A stretch of 64,000 bases of DNA, taken from assembly GCF_900169715.1 (NCBI RefSeq), contig NZ_LT835161.1, forward strand, positions 1,231,590-1,295,589, given 5' to 3'. Source of the DNA: Kocuria massiliensis. Its GTDB lineage: Bacteria; Actinomycetota; Actinomycetes; Actinomycetales; Micrococcaceae. A model generated the notes under the pieces. It made no database searches. It was not told the origin of the DNA and saw only the letters and a list, made by a program, of their open reading frames with translations. Positions 56,403 to 64,000 of this stretch are shown piece after piece. Positions within the stretch are counted from its first letter, which is position 1. Each line of letters starts with the position of its first letter. The translations under genes were made by a program, and so were the position numbers.

Positions 56403-57757
56403 CGAGTTTCCTCCGCGGCGTCGTGGGCGTCAGATTCCTGGCTCTTCAGTGTTGAGGCGTTGACCTCGGAACTAGGGATGGCCTTCCCCAGGCCAAACCA
56501 CGACACCGCAGTGTCCATGTCTTTGTCCCCACGCCCGGACATGCAGACGGCGATGATCTTCTCACGGGCTCCCTCGGGATCCTGTTCTTTCCACGACGCG
56601 GCGAGATCAAGCGCTCCGGCCAAGGCGTGCGCCGACTCGATGGCCGGGATGATGCCCTCGGTTTCGCACAGAATTCGCAGGGCATTCATCGCCGCGCTGT
56701 CCGTGATCGGAAGGTAAGTTGCTCGACCGATGTCAGACAGGTACGCGTGCTCGGGCCCGACTCCGGGATAGTCCAAGCCCGCCGAGACGGAGTGGGATTC
56801 GATCGTCTGACCATCGTCGTCTTGCATGAGATACGTGCGAGCACCATGCAAGACTCCCGGACGGCCCAAATTTATGGTGGCCGCGTGGCGACCGGTCTCT
56901 ACGCCGTCGCCGCCCGGCTCCAAACCAATGAGTTGCACCGAGGTGTCATCCAGGAAGGCGTGGAACATTCCGATGGCGTTCGAGCCGCCGCCAACGCAGG
57001 CCGTGACCGCATCGGGGAGACGACCAGTTTGTTCCAGGATCTGGCTCCTGGCCTCGGAGCCGATGGCGTCATGGAAATACCGCACCATCGCGGGAAACGG
57101 ATGCGCTCCGGCCGCGGTTCCCAACAAATAGTGGGTATCTTCGACGTTCGCGACCCAGTCCCGGAGGGCCTCGTTGATCGCGTCCTTCAACGTTCGTGAA
57201 CCGTTTTGAACCGCGATGACTTTGGCTCCGAGCAATTGCATCCGCGCTACGTTCAGGGCCTGCCGGTCGGTGTCGACCTCGCCCATGTAGATCACGCATT
57301 CCATGCCGAAATATGCGGCGGCCGTGGCCGTGGCGACGCCGTGCTGTCCCGCACCAGTCTCGGCGATGAGACGGGTTTTGCCCATCTTTTTCGCCAAGAG
57401 GGCCTGCCCCAGGACGTTATTGATCTTGTGGGATCCCGTGTGGTTGAGGTCTTCCCGCTTCAGGAAGATGCGCACGCCAGCCCGTTCACTGAGGCGCTGG
57501 GCTTCGGTCATCAGCGACGGGCGATTGGCATAGTCCCGCGAAAGCCTCTGGAACTCGTCCAGGAAGGCCGGGTCGGCTTTGGCCTTATCAAAGGTGTCTT
57601 CGAGCTCGTCCATCGCCCGAATCAGGGATTCCGGCATCCATTGCCCGCCGTATTCGCCAAAGTACGGACCGCTAGCGTTCTTGAGGGTACCGCCGGATCC
57701 TTCCAAGAAGGCTTCCGCGAGCTTGTGATGCTCCTGAGGAGATGGGGAATTAGCCAT
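56399..57757 (-). CDS. trpB: Tryptophan synthase beta subunit
   Basis: PLP enzyme joining indole and serine. 452 residues. PLP Lys in [14 protein letters not shown], phosphate loop [15 protein letters not shown], and [16 protein letters not shown]. The C-terminal ~30 residues are longer than usual. ATG at 57757 overlaps trpC by 8 nt. Confidence 0.97.
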   Translation of the reverse strand: MANSPSPQEHHKLAEAFLEGSGGTLKNASGPYFGEYGGQWMPESLIRAMDELEDTFDKAKADPAFLDEFQRLSRDYANRPSLMTEAQRLSERAGVRIFLKREDLNHTGSHKINNVLGQALLAKKMGKTRLIAETGAGQHGVATATAAAYFGMECVIYMGEVDTDRQALNVARMQLLGAKVIAVQNGSRTLKDAINEALRDWVANVEDTHYLLGTAAGAHPFPAMVRYFHDAIGSEARSQILEQTGRLPDAVTACVGGGSNAIGMFHAFLDDTSVQLIGLEPGGDGVETGRHAATINLGRPGVLHGARTYLMQDDDGQTIESHSVSAGLDYPGVGPEHAYLSDIGRATYLPITDSAAMNALRILCETEGIIPAIESAHALAGALDLAASWKEQDPEGAREKIIAVCMSGRGDKDMDTAVSWFGLGKAIPSSEVNASTLKSQESDAHDAAEETR

Positions 57758-58586
57758 TGTGTGCTTCCTTCTCTTCTAAATAGGCAGCCCGTGCTTTGCG
57801 CCCTTGCTTTTTGAAGAGGCTGACGGCGTCCCGAGGATCATCGTGTTTGACGAGCGCCTCGCCCACCAAGACCGCCTCGGCACCTTGACGTCCGTATTCG
57901 GCCACGTCTTCGGCCTCAACGACCCCGGACTCTGCCAAAATCACGGGCCCGGAAGGCAGCTTCGACGCGAGTTTGCCGAAATGAGCTTTGTCCGTCCCCA
58001 GCGTCTTGAGGTTCCGAACGTTCACGCCCACAATGCGCGCATCCAGCTGAGCCGCACGCTTGATCTCCTCGACCGTGTGCGTCTCGATGACAGCGTTCAT
58101 TCCCAGGCGATGGGTCAGTTCTAGATATTCGCGCAGCTCTTCGTCGCTCAAGGCCGCCACGATCAGCAGGATCATATCGGCACCGTGAGCACGTGCCTCC
58201 CAGATCATGTAGGGATCGATCGTAAAATCCTTGCGCAGGATCGGGATCGAGACCTCGGCACGGACGGCGTCTAGGTCCTCCAAAGATCCCTTGAAACGCC
58301 GGGATTCCGTCAGCACCGAGATCGCCGCGGCTCCCCCGGCCTCGTAGTCATGGGCCAATTCGGCCGGCGACTCGATGTGCGAGAGATCGCCCGCGGAGGG
58401 GCTGGCGCGCTTGACCTCGGCCAGGATTTCGAGGGTCGAGGCATCGGGTCCACGCAATGCCGAGACGGCGTCCCGGGCAGGCGATACCGACGAGACCCTT
58501 TCCTTGAGCTCGTCGAGGCTCACCTTCCGGCGCCGCTCTTCGAGATCTTCTCGGACTCCGGCGATAATTTCTTCCAAAACGGTCAT
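57750..58586 (-). CDS. trpC: Indole-3-glycerol phosphate synthase
   Basis: Ring closure of CdRP to indole-glycerol phosphate. 278 residues: [48 protein letters not shown]-type core, and [13 protein letters not shown]. In this operon trpD and trpF are missing; a PriA-type HisA usually replaces TrpF in actinobacteria. In the 112 nt upstream, a hairpin lies at 58630-58653 (GCGCCTGTTC/GAACAGCGC), a possible processing or regulatory site. Confidence 0.97.
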   Translation of the reverse strand: MTVLEEIIAGVREDLEERRRKVSLDELKERVSSVSPARDAVSALRGPDASTLEILAEVKRASPSAGDLSHIESPAELAHDYEAGGAAAISVLTESRRFKGSLEDLDAVRAEVSIPILRKDFTIDPYMIWEARAHGADMILLIVAALSDEELREYLELTHRLGMNAVIETHTVEEIKRAAQLDARIVGVNVRNLKTLGTDKAHFGKLASKLPSGPVILAESGVVEAEDVAEYGRQGAEAVLVGEALVKHDDPRDAVSLFKKQGRKARAAYLEEKEAHNG

Positions 58587-58698
58587 GAAGCTGTGGTCTC
58601 CGGTCTGCTGCGATGCGTGACGTTGTGCCGCGCCTGTTCATGAAGAACAGCGCCCCGCCGAAGGCTGGTGCCTCGGGGAGCGCTGTCGTCATGGATTG

Positions 58699-58947
58699 TT
58701 AGTGATGGCTCTTGAGCCGTGAGCCGAGCTTGCCGTAACCGGCGGCTTTCAAGATGCCACCGACTACCCCGCCGAGCAGAATGATGGCGACACCGATGAT
58801 GATCCACACCATGCTGCCGCGGTCGAAAGCAACCGTACCGACCAGAGTCCCGAGCATCACCAACGTGACCAAGGCCCAGGCGGCCGGTGTATTTCCGTGT
58901 CCCTCGACGGCGGTCGGCGTGAGTTCGAGATTCTGTTCAGAGCTCAC
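58699..58947 (-). CDS. HGxxPAAW-motif small membrane protein
   Basis: 82 residues, two membrane helices, with the motif HGNTPAAW near residue 17. Conserved in trp operons of actinobacteria; function unknown. The GTG start has AGGAGGG upstream. Confidence 0.9.
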   Translation of the reverse strand: MSSEQNLELTPTAVEGHGNTPAAWALVTLVMLGTLVGTVAFDRGSMVWIIIGVAIILLGGVVGGILKAAGYGKLGSRLKSHH

Positions 58948-59043
58948 TGGCCCTCCTAATACGAAGTGATCAGCACGAATTCGTGCGCAGTCTGTGAATA
59001 GTCTATGTCAAGGATACCGCCGGCAACGGATGTTGCACGGGCC

Positions 59044-59685
59044 TCACCGCGTCGGGTCTTCGCCCTCGCTCAAGGAGTCCCAGGCATCGATATCGTCAGC
59101 GTGAGGGTTCTCACCTCGTTGGACCGAATGTTGCGACGTTCGTTCGTAACGCCGGGAGGTGGTCTTCCACGACCGGCTGCTCCACCACAGCCAGGCCGCC
59201 GCGAGGATGGTGGCGACCCCGAGGACGAGAGTCAGCCAGGGCCAAACGGTGACAACGTACTGGCCTCCGGGTCCGTTGGTGCCGGTGGCTTCGCCCACCT
59301 TGGTCATCGCGGCATCCGTGGGGTTCAGAGCGGCGGTGAGGGCAGCGATCCCCATGCCAAGTCCAGCCAGGGCAATGACGGCGCTGATCACCAACCTCAA
59401 CACTTTGCCCGCGATCCGAACCGTCAAGACGCCGGCCAAGGCCACCAAGGCCAAGGCGGACACAGCGGGCGCCGCGTCCGTGCCCTTAACGTCGACATCG
59501 ACCGCTGACATCACGCTCGAAACGTGTGCCTGAATCCACGGGAATAGCGTCGTCACAAAGGCCAACGCAGGAATCAACAAACACACCAAGATCACCCGCC
59601 CTGAGCCGGGAGCCCGTTTCCCCTGGTCCGTCCCTCCGGACACTTCGGGGGCCGCGAGTGAGGCGTTGTCCGGTTCCTGGGTCAA
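59044..59685 (-). CDS. Trp biosynthesis-associated membrane protein (TIGR02234)
   Basis: 213 residues with four membrane helices (VILVCLLIPALAFVTTLFPW; ALALVALAGVLTV; LVISAVIALAGLGMGIAAL; WPWLTLVLGVATILAAAWLWW) and an Arg- and Asp-rich C-terminal tail. The family sits in actinobacterial trp operons; role unknown. A TTG start overlaps the trpE stop (TTGA) with a strong GAGGAGGAA upstream. Confidence 0.88.
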   Translation of the reverse strand: MTQEPDNASLAAPEVSGGTDQGKRAPGSGRVILVCLLIPALAFVTTLFPWIQAHVSSVMSAVDVDVKGTDAAPAVSALALVALAGVLTVRIAGKVLRLVISAVIALAGLGMGIAALTAALNPTDAAMTKVGEATGTNGPGGQYVVTVWPWLTLVLGVATILAAAWLWWSSRSWKTTSRRYERTSQHSVQRGENPHADDIDAWDSLSEGEDPTR

Positions 59686-61274
59686 TGCTTTTCCTCCTCG
59701 GCGATGCTCGTCAGATCACGGGCACGGAGCGCCGCCTTCAAGGGGGCGGCAGCTTTACTCACGGATTCATCGGCTTCCGTTTCGGGTTGAGAATCTGCGA
59801 CGATTCCCGCTCCTGCTTGCACGAATGCACGATTGTCGCGCAATAACGCGGTGCGGATGGCAATGGCCATGTCCATGTTTCCCGCGAAATCGAAATACCC
59901 GACCACGCCAGCGTAGACCCCTCTGCGGTGTGGCTCGTAATCGTCGAGGAGTTGCATGGCACGGGGTTTCGGTGCTCCCGAGAGCGTTCCGGCGGGGAAG
60001 GTGGCTCTCAAGACGTCGTACGCATGGGCGTCGTCGCGAATGTGGGCCTCGACCGTCGAGGAAATGTGCATGATGTGGCTGAACCGCTCGACCTCCATGA
60101 ACTGCGTGACGGCCACGGTGCCCGGGGTGGCGATCTTCGAGAGATCGTTCCGGGAGAGATCCACGAGCATCAAGTGCTCCGATTTTTCCTTCTCATCGGC
60201 CAGGAGTTCTTCTGCGAGCGCGACGTCTTGCGAGTGGGTCTTTCCTCGGGGGCGGGATCCGGCAATCGGGTGCGTGCTGGCACGGTCGCCGTGAACGGTC
60301 ACCAAGGCCTCAGGCGAGGAACCTACGATCGAATAGGGTTCGCCGTCGGGGTCTTCGAAAGTGTAGAGGTACATGTACGGCGAGGGGTTGGTTTGCCGCA
60401 GGACGCGGTAGACATCTAATGGCGGCTCGGGGCAGTCTGCCTCGAAACGCCTGGAGATGACTACCTGGAAGATATCCCCGTCGACGATCGCGTGTTTAGC
60501 CTCGACGATCGCGTTCATGTACTGCTGGCGACTCCATGTTTCGTGGACTCGCTCGTCGTCCACGGGTGACGAGGTGTCCTTGTCATCGCCCGTGAAAATG
60601 GAGACCGTGGTCCGCCCGAGGGGTTCGGCGAGGTCATCGATCATGGATGTCAATCGCGCGACGGCGTCGTCGTAGGCCCAGTCCACCCGGTCCGAGGTGC
60701 CGTTCCAATTGATGGCGTTAGCCACCAAGGTGACGGAACCGTCGTGGTGATCGTGAATCGCCATGTCGGATACGAGGTTGAGGGCAAATTCAGGGAGGTG
60801 GACATCGTCCGTGGGTGGGTGTGGCAGTTTCTCCCAGTGCCGGACGGTGTCCCAGCCCAAGTAACCGACGAGTCCCGAGGTCAGGGGCGGAAGACCGTCC
60901 CATGCTTCCGTGTGGAGCATCTCAAGGGTGTCGCGGATGGCGTCTACGGGAGAGCCGTCGGTTGGGGCCCCTTCCGGGATGGTGCCCTGCCAGTGCGGTT
61001 TGCCGTCCTTGGTCGTCAGCGTCGAGCGCGAGGAGACGCCGATGAATGAGTAGCGGGACCACTGGGCGCCTTCGTTGGCGGATTCCAGGAGAAAGGTTCC
61101 CGGCCGGCTCTGGCCATCGCGCGCCACGAGGGAGCGGTAGAGCCCTATGGGTGTCATGGAATCCGCGACGACCTTGAGGGTCACCGGAATCACCCGGTGT
61201 TCTTCGGCCAGCTGACGGAATTCCTCGCGGGTTGGCCGGAACTTGCCGGAGTAGGACGGTTCGTGGGTCTTCAT
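59682..61274 (-). CDS. trpE: Anthranilate synthase component I
   Basis: Makes anthranilate from chorismate with TrpG. 530 residues: LLESANEGAQWSRYSFIG (tryptophan-site LLES motif), GDIFQVVISRRFE, SPYMYLYTFEDP, ISSTVEAHIRDDAHAYDVLRATFPAGTLSGAPK, and YAGVVGYFDFAG. The LLES motif supports feedback inhibition by tryptophan. AAGGAAA precedes the ATG. Its start is 33 nt after hisI, so it is co-transcribed with hisI; no leader peptide is seen. Confidence 0.97.
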   Translation of the reverse strand: MKTHEPSYSGKFRPTREEFRQLAEEHRVIPVTLKVVADSMTPIGLYRSLVARDGQSRPGTFLLESANEGAQWSRYSFIGVSSRSTLTTKDGKPHWQGTIPEGAPTDGSPVDAIRDTLEMLHTEAWDGLPPLTSGLVGYLGWDTVRHWEKLPHPPTDDVHLPEFALNLVSDMAIHDHHDGSVTLVANAINWNGTSDRVDWAYDDAVARLTSMIDDLAEPLGRTTVSIFTGDDKDTSSPVDDERVHETWSRQQYMNAIVEAKHAIVDGDIFQVVISRRFEADCPEPPLDVYRVLRQTNPSPYMYLYTFEDPDGEPYSIVGSSPEALVTVHGDRASTHPIAGSRPRGKTHSQDVALAEELLADEKEKSEHLMLVDLSRNDLSKIATPGTVAVTQFMEVERFSHIMHISSTVEAHIRDDAHAYDVLRATFPAGTLSGAPKPRAMQLLDDYEPHRRGVYAGVVGYFDFAGNMDMAIAIRTALLRDNRAFVQAGAGIVADSQPETEADESVSKAAAPLKAALRARDLTSIAEEEKH

Positions 61275-61307
61275 CGATGTTTCCTTAAGCGATGGATCGG
61301 CCTGGGA

Positions 61308-61697
61308 TTAGTGGTCGTCTCGGTGGCCCGTGACGGCGTGCAATGACCTCTCGTCGAAACAGGTTCGCGTTCCGGTGTGGCACGCGGCGCCGACTTGGTC
61401 GACCTGCACCAGCAGTGCGTCGCCGTCGCAGTCCAATGCAACGGATTTGACGTACTGGCGGTGCCCCGAGGTGTCGCCTTTACGCCAGTACTCGGCGCGG
61501 GATCGCGACCAGAACGTCACACGGCCTGTGGACAGGGTGCGTTGCAGAGCTTCGTCGTCCATCCATCCCAACATGAGCACTTCACCGGTGTCGTATTGCT
61601 GGATGACGGCGGCAACGAGTCCTTGATCATCGCGTTTCAACCGCTGCCTGATCTCCTCGGGCAGGGTGGATTCCTGGGTACGTGGCTGACTCATCAT
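61308..61697 (-). CDS. hisI: Phosphoribosyl-AMP cyclohydrolase
   Basis: Third step of histidine synthesis. ~129 residues: [38 protein letters not shown], and the metal site [26 protein letters not shown]. Two adjacent ATGs (61697, 61694) are possible, with TAGAGT eight nt before the first. It lacks the HisE domain. Confidence 0.95.
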   Translation of the reverse strand: MMSQPRTQESTLPEEIRQRLKRDDQGLVAAVIQQYDTGEVLMLGWMDDEALQRTLSTGRVTFWSRSRAEYWRKGDTSGHRQYVKSVALDCDGDALLVQVDQVGAACHTGTRTCFDERSLHAVTGHRDDH

Positions 61698-61804
61698 CGC
61701 CCACCACTCTACCGTCCGGCCTTCGGGCCGTCGTGACGCAACGGTGGCGGGCGAACGTGACCGGTGGGACACCTCGGCGTCTCCCCCGTTTAACCTTGTG
61801 GGCC

Positions 61805-61810
61805 TACAAT
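61805..61810 (+). promoter_or_regulatory. -10 box of the TIGR03085 gene (leaderless)
   Basis: TACAAT, six nt, ATG at 61817. Confidence 0.6.
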
Positions 61811-61816
61811 CGACCC

Positions 61817-62497
61817 ATGAGCGCGATCACAGAAATTCGACAAGACCTCGTCAATGTCCTGGGCCGGGTGGGCCCTGGCTATCCCACACTCTGTGAGGGT
61901 TGGAACACCGAGCACATGCTCGCGCACCTGATCTTGCGGGAGACTCGACCCGACGTCGCCGCCGGAGTCCTCCTTCCCCCGCTTGCTCAGCGCACGGAAG
62001 CCAAGACCGAAGAACTCGCCGAGGAACTCTCCGATGGTCAGGCGTTTTCTCACGGTTTGAGCCGTTTCGAGGCGGCTCGTCCGCTCATTCGCCGTGTTGA
62101 GGCGGTCGACGAGACGACGAACTTCTTGGAGTACCTCGTTCATCGCGAGGATGTTCTGCGTGGATCGCCCGGTGCTTTGGAGATGAATGCTGGCCGAGAG
62201 GCAGATGCGGATGAACAATCCGCCGTCTGGAGGGCTCTGTCCCGTCGTGCGGGACTCTTCGCGAAGAATTATCCCGATGGGCTCACCATGGTGGGGACCG
62301 ACTCCGACGGCTCACCGACCTACGGGACCAAGGTCGTGCGCCAGCCTTCCGACGAGTCCAGGGTCAGCGCCGTCGTGCAGAAGGTCGTGCGGGCCCCCAG
62401 CACCGGTGAGTCCGTAACGCTCACGGGAGAACCCCTCGAGTTGATGATGTATCTCTTTGGACGTCGGGACGCCGCCCGAGTCGACATTTCCTACTAG
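61817..62497 (+). CDS. TIGR03085-family (DinB-like/MDMPI) protein
   Basis: 226 residues from the ATG at 61817; an in-frame ATG at 61682 overlaps hisI and is rejected. Helical DinB-like fold: [23 protein letters not shown] (metal-binding His), a second His in [12 protein letters not shown], and [20 protein letters not shown] mycothiol-dependent activity is possible by family analogy. It lies on the opposite strand, splitting hisI from hisF. Confidence 0.85.
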   Translation: MSAITEIRQDLVNVLGRVGPGYPTLCEGWNTEHMLAHLILRETRPDVAAGVLLPPLAQRTEAKTEELAEELSDGQAFSHGLSRFEAARPLIRRVEAVDETTNFLEYLVHREDVLRGSPGALEMNAGREADADEQSAVWRALSRRAGLFAKNYPDGLTMVGTDSDGSPTYGTKVVRQPSDESRVSAVVQKVVRAPSTGESVTLTGEPLELMMYLFGRRDAARVDISY

Positions 62498-62528
62498 TTT
62501 CCGCGGCACCCAGCGTCACGACCGGAGA

Positions 62529-63293
62529 TCAGCGGACCTCGAAGCCCGCCTGTCGAACAGCGGCTTTGACGTCCCTGATCGCGTGATCTGGCCCGAAGTG
62601 GAAGATGGACGCGGCCAACAACGCATCCGCGCCCGCTCGGACGGCCTCCGGAAAGTGCTCCACCTTGCCGGCGCCTCCGGAGGCAATCAGTGGGAGGTCT
62701 ACGACGCCGCGCACCGCCCGGATCATCTCCAGATCGAATCCGTCGCGCGTGCCGTCGGCGTCGATGGAATTCAGCAATATCTCGCCCACCCCGCGTTCGG
62801 CGGCTTCGCGAGCCCATTCGAGGGCATCCAATCCCGTCGAGGTGCGCCCTCCGTGTGTTGTGACCTCGAATCCCGATGCGGTGTGCTCCGACCGCTTGGC
62901 GTCCACGGAGAGCACGAGCACCTGATTCCCAAATCGATCTGTGATCTCGTTGATGACGTTCGGATTCTTGATGGCTGCGGTGTTGATGGACGTCTTGTCC
63001 GCCCCGGCCCTGAGCAACCGATCGACATCTTCCGGCGTGCGAACGCCTCCGCCGACCGTCAGAGGAATGAAGACCTGTTCGGCCGTCTTCGCGACGATGT
63101 CGTAGGTCGTTTCGCGGTAGGAGGAAGACGCCGTGACGTCGAGAAAAGTCAGTTCATCGGCTCCGGCGGCATCGTAGCGCCGCGCCAGCTCGACGGGGTC
63201 TCCCGCGTCCCGGAGATCCTCGAAGTTAACGCCCTTGACGACACGTCCCGCGTCGACGTCTAAGCAAGGGATCACACGAACAGCAACGCCCAT
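62529..63293 (-). CDS. hisF: Imidazole glycerol phosphate synthase cyclase subunit
   Basis: 254 residues from the ATG at 63293 (GAGGAG upstream); the longer frame upstream is rejected. TIM barrel with catalytic Asp in [15 protein letters not shown] and in [16 protein letters not shown]. Works with HisH (outside the window) to make IGP and AICAR. Confidence 0.97.
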   Translation of the reverse strand: MGVAVRVIPCLDVDAGRVVKGVNFEDLRDAGDPVELARRYDAAGADELTFLDVTASSSYRETTYDIVAKTAEQVFIPLTVGGGVRTPEDVDRLLRAGADKTSINTAAIKNPNVINEITDRFGNQVLVLSVDAKRSEHTASGFEVTTHGGRTSTGLDALEWAREAAERGVGEILLNSIDADGTRDGFDLEMIRAVRGVVDLPLIASGGAGKVEHFPEAVRAGADALLAASIFHFGPDHAIRDVKAAVRQAGFEVR

Positions 63294-63321
63294 GATGCGT
63301 CTCCTCTCACCGAGTAGGTGG

Positions 63322-64000
63322 CTACAGCCGAGCCGCCGCGATCGGGGACACCAGAATGGCCCGTGCCCCGGCGTCATACAAACGGTCCATGATCTGGTTG
63401 GTGGACTTCTTGGGCACCATGGTGCGCACCGCGAACCATCCCTCACGTTGGAGCGGGGACACGGTCGGCGCTTCCAGACCTGGAGTAACGGCGGTTGCTG
63501 CGTCCAGGTCGTCTCCGCTGACGTCGTAGTCCATCAGCACATATTGGCGGGCAACCAGCACACCGCGCAGGCGACGTGAAAGCACATCCAGGCCTGCACG
63601 ATCTTCCAAGCCACGGCGCTTGATGAGCAAGGCCTCGGACCGCATGAGGGGTTCTCCGAATGGTTCGAGTCCGGCCGCTCGCATGGTGTTTCCGGTTTCC
63701 ACGACGTCGGCGATGGCGTCGGCCACGCCCAATCGGATGGACGATTCGATGGCGCCGTCGAGCCGAACCACCGAAGCTTCGATGCCCTGTTCTTCCAGAT
63801 AATTCTGCACGAGGTTCGAATAGCTGGTCGCGATCCGCTTGCCGTGGAGCTGTGAAATGTCGCTGAACTGGTCACGCGGACCCGCGAAATGGAAGGTCGA
63901 ACGAGCGAAATCGAGGCCCAAGGACTCCTCGGCGTTCGCTCCGGAATCGAGAAGGAGGTCCCTGCCCGTGATGCCGACGTCGAGGGTTCCGTGGCCAACG
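63322..64000 (-). CDS. hisG: ATP phosphoribosyltransferase, N-terminus outside window
   Basis: First step of histidine synthesis. ~226 C-terminal residues seen; the frame is open to the edge ([20 protein letters not shown]). Seen: [42 protein letters not shown] (phosphate loop), and a C-terminal regulatory domain ([18 protein letters not shown]), as in the long, His-inhibited form. It lies 28 nt before hisF. Confidence 0.96.
   Translation of the reverse strand, partial: VGHGTLDVGITGRDLLLDSGANAEESLGLDFARSTFHFAGPRDQFSDISQLHGKRIATSYSNLVQNYLEEQGIEASVVRLDGAIESSIRLGVADAIADVVETGNTMRAAGLEPFGEPLMRSEALLIKRRGLEDRAGLDVLSRRLRGVLVARQYVLMDYDVSGDDLDAATAVTPGLEAPTVSPLQREGWFAVRTMVPKKSTNQIMDRLYDAGARAILVSPIAAARL

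Noticed and set aside
58587-58698. Trp attenuator before trpC
   Set aside because: A hairpin is present at 58630-58653, but no leader peptide with Trp codons is visible on the - strand.

Overview
The window comes from a high-GC Gram-positive bacterium (Actinomycetota), most likely of the order Micrococcales and plausibly the Micrococcaceae. This rests on gene content and order: ruvCAB-yajC-secD-secF-relA, murT-gatD (peptidoglycan amidation), an ANTAR-type PdtaR regulator next to polA, a HIT hydrolase near thrS, an Eis-type acetyltransferase, and a trp operon carrying the actinobacterial HGxxPAAW and Trp-associated membrane proteins. GTG and TTG starts are frequent, and several genes have a TANNNT box 6-7 nt before the start codon, the mark of leaderless transcripts. 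The species cannot be fixed from the sequence. No prophage, insertion sequence or CRISPR array is visible, and most of the window is core chromosome.

Layout. 1-8426 (- strand): relA (cut by the window edge), secF, secD, yajC, ruvB, ruvA, ruvC and yebC. 8683-10697: gatD and murT. 10747-13040: a DUF2797 protein, a LOG-family hydrolase and a HIT hydrolase. 13154-15196: thrS. 15288-20060: an SOS-type block with a DnaE2-like polymerase, a fumarylacetoacetate-hydrolase-family enzyme and a small DUF6504-like protein, with perfect LexA-type boxes before the first and last of these. 20148-20495: an unexplained array of degenerate repeats in two facing halves around a perfect stem. 20672-23218: two terC genes, each behind its own yybP-ykoY-type (Mn2+) riboswitch. 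23342-27597: accessory metabolism (small membrane protein, LLM flavin oxidoreductase, acyl-CoA ligase, HxlR regulator, NAD(P)-binding protein). 27721-29900: uvrB with a LexA-type box. 29941-35452: a four-carbon acid-sugar (threonate/erythronate) catabolic locus with a divergent GntR regulator and a perfect 18-bp operator. 35443-43734: coaE, YigZ family, rpsA, eis-like, polA and pdtaR. 43948-47952: SRPBCC protein, DHFR-like protein, tRNA-Leu(CAA), pyk and a flavodoxin. 48049-54163: gltD-gltB. 54679-63999: lgt, trpA, trpB, trpC, two small membrane proteins, trpE, hisI, a TIGR03085 protein, hisF and hisG (5' end outside the window).

How the parts work together. Three themes run through the window. 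The first is DNA repair: ruvCAB, uvrB, polA, the DnaE2-like polymerase and a small SOS-boxed protein, with LexA-type boxes at three promoters and a weaker one before ruvA. The second is metal-responsive export by two TerC paralogues under tandem riboswitches. The third is amino-acid and nitrogen metabolism (gltBD, trp, his).

The features most worth a second look are the facing repeat array, the SOS block without a visible imuA/imuB, the duplicated riboswitch-terC unit, a MurT without the cysteine zinc ribbon known from Firmicutes, and an acid-sugar locus that lacks its isomerase and decarboxylase.
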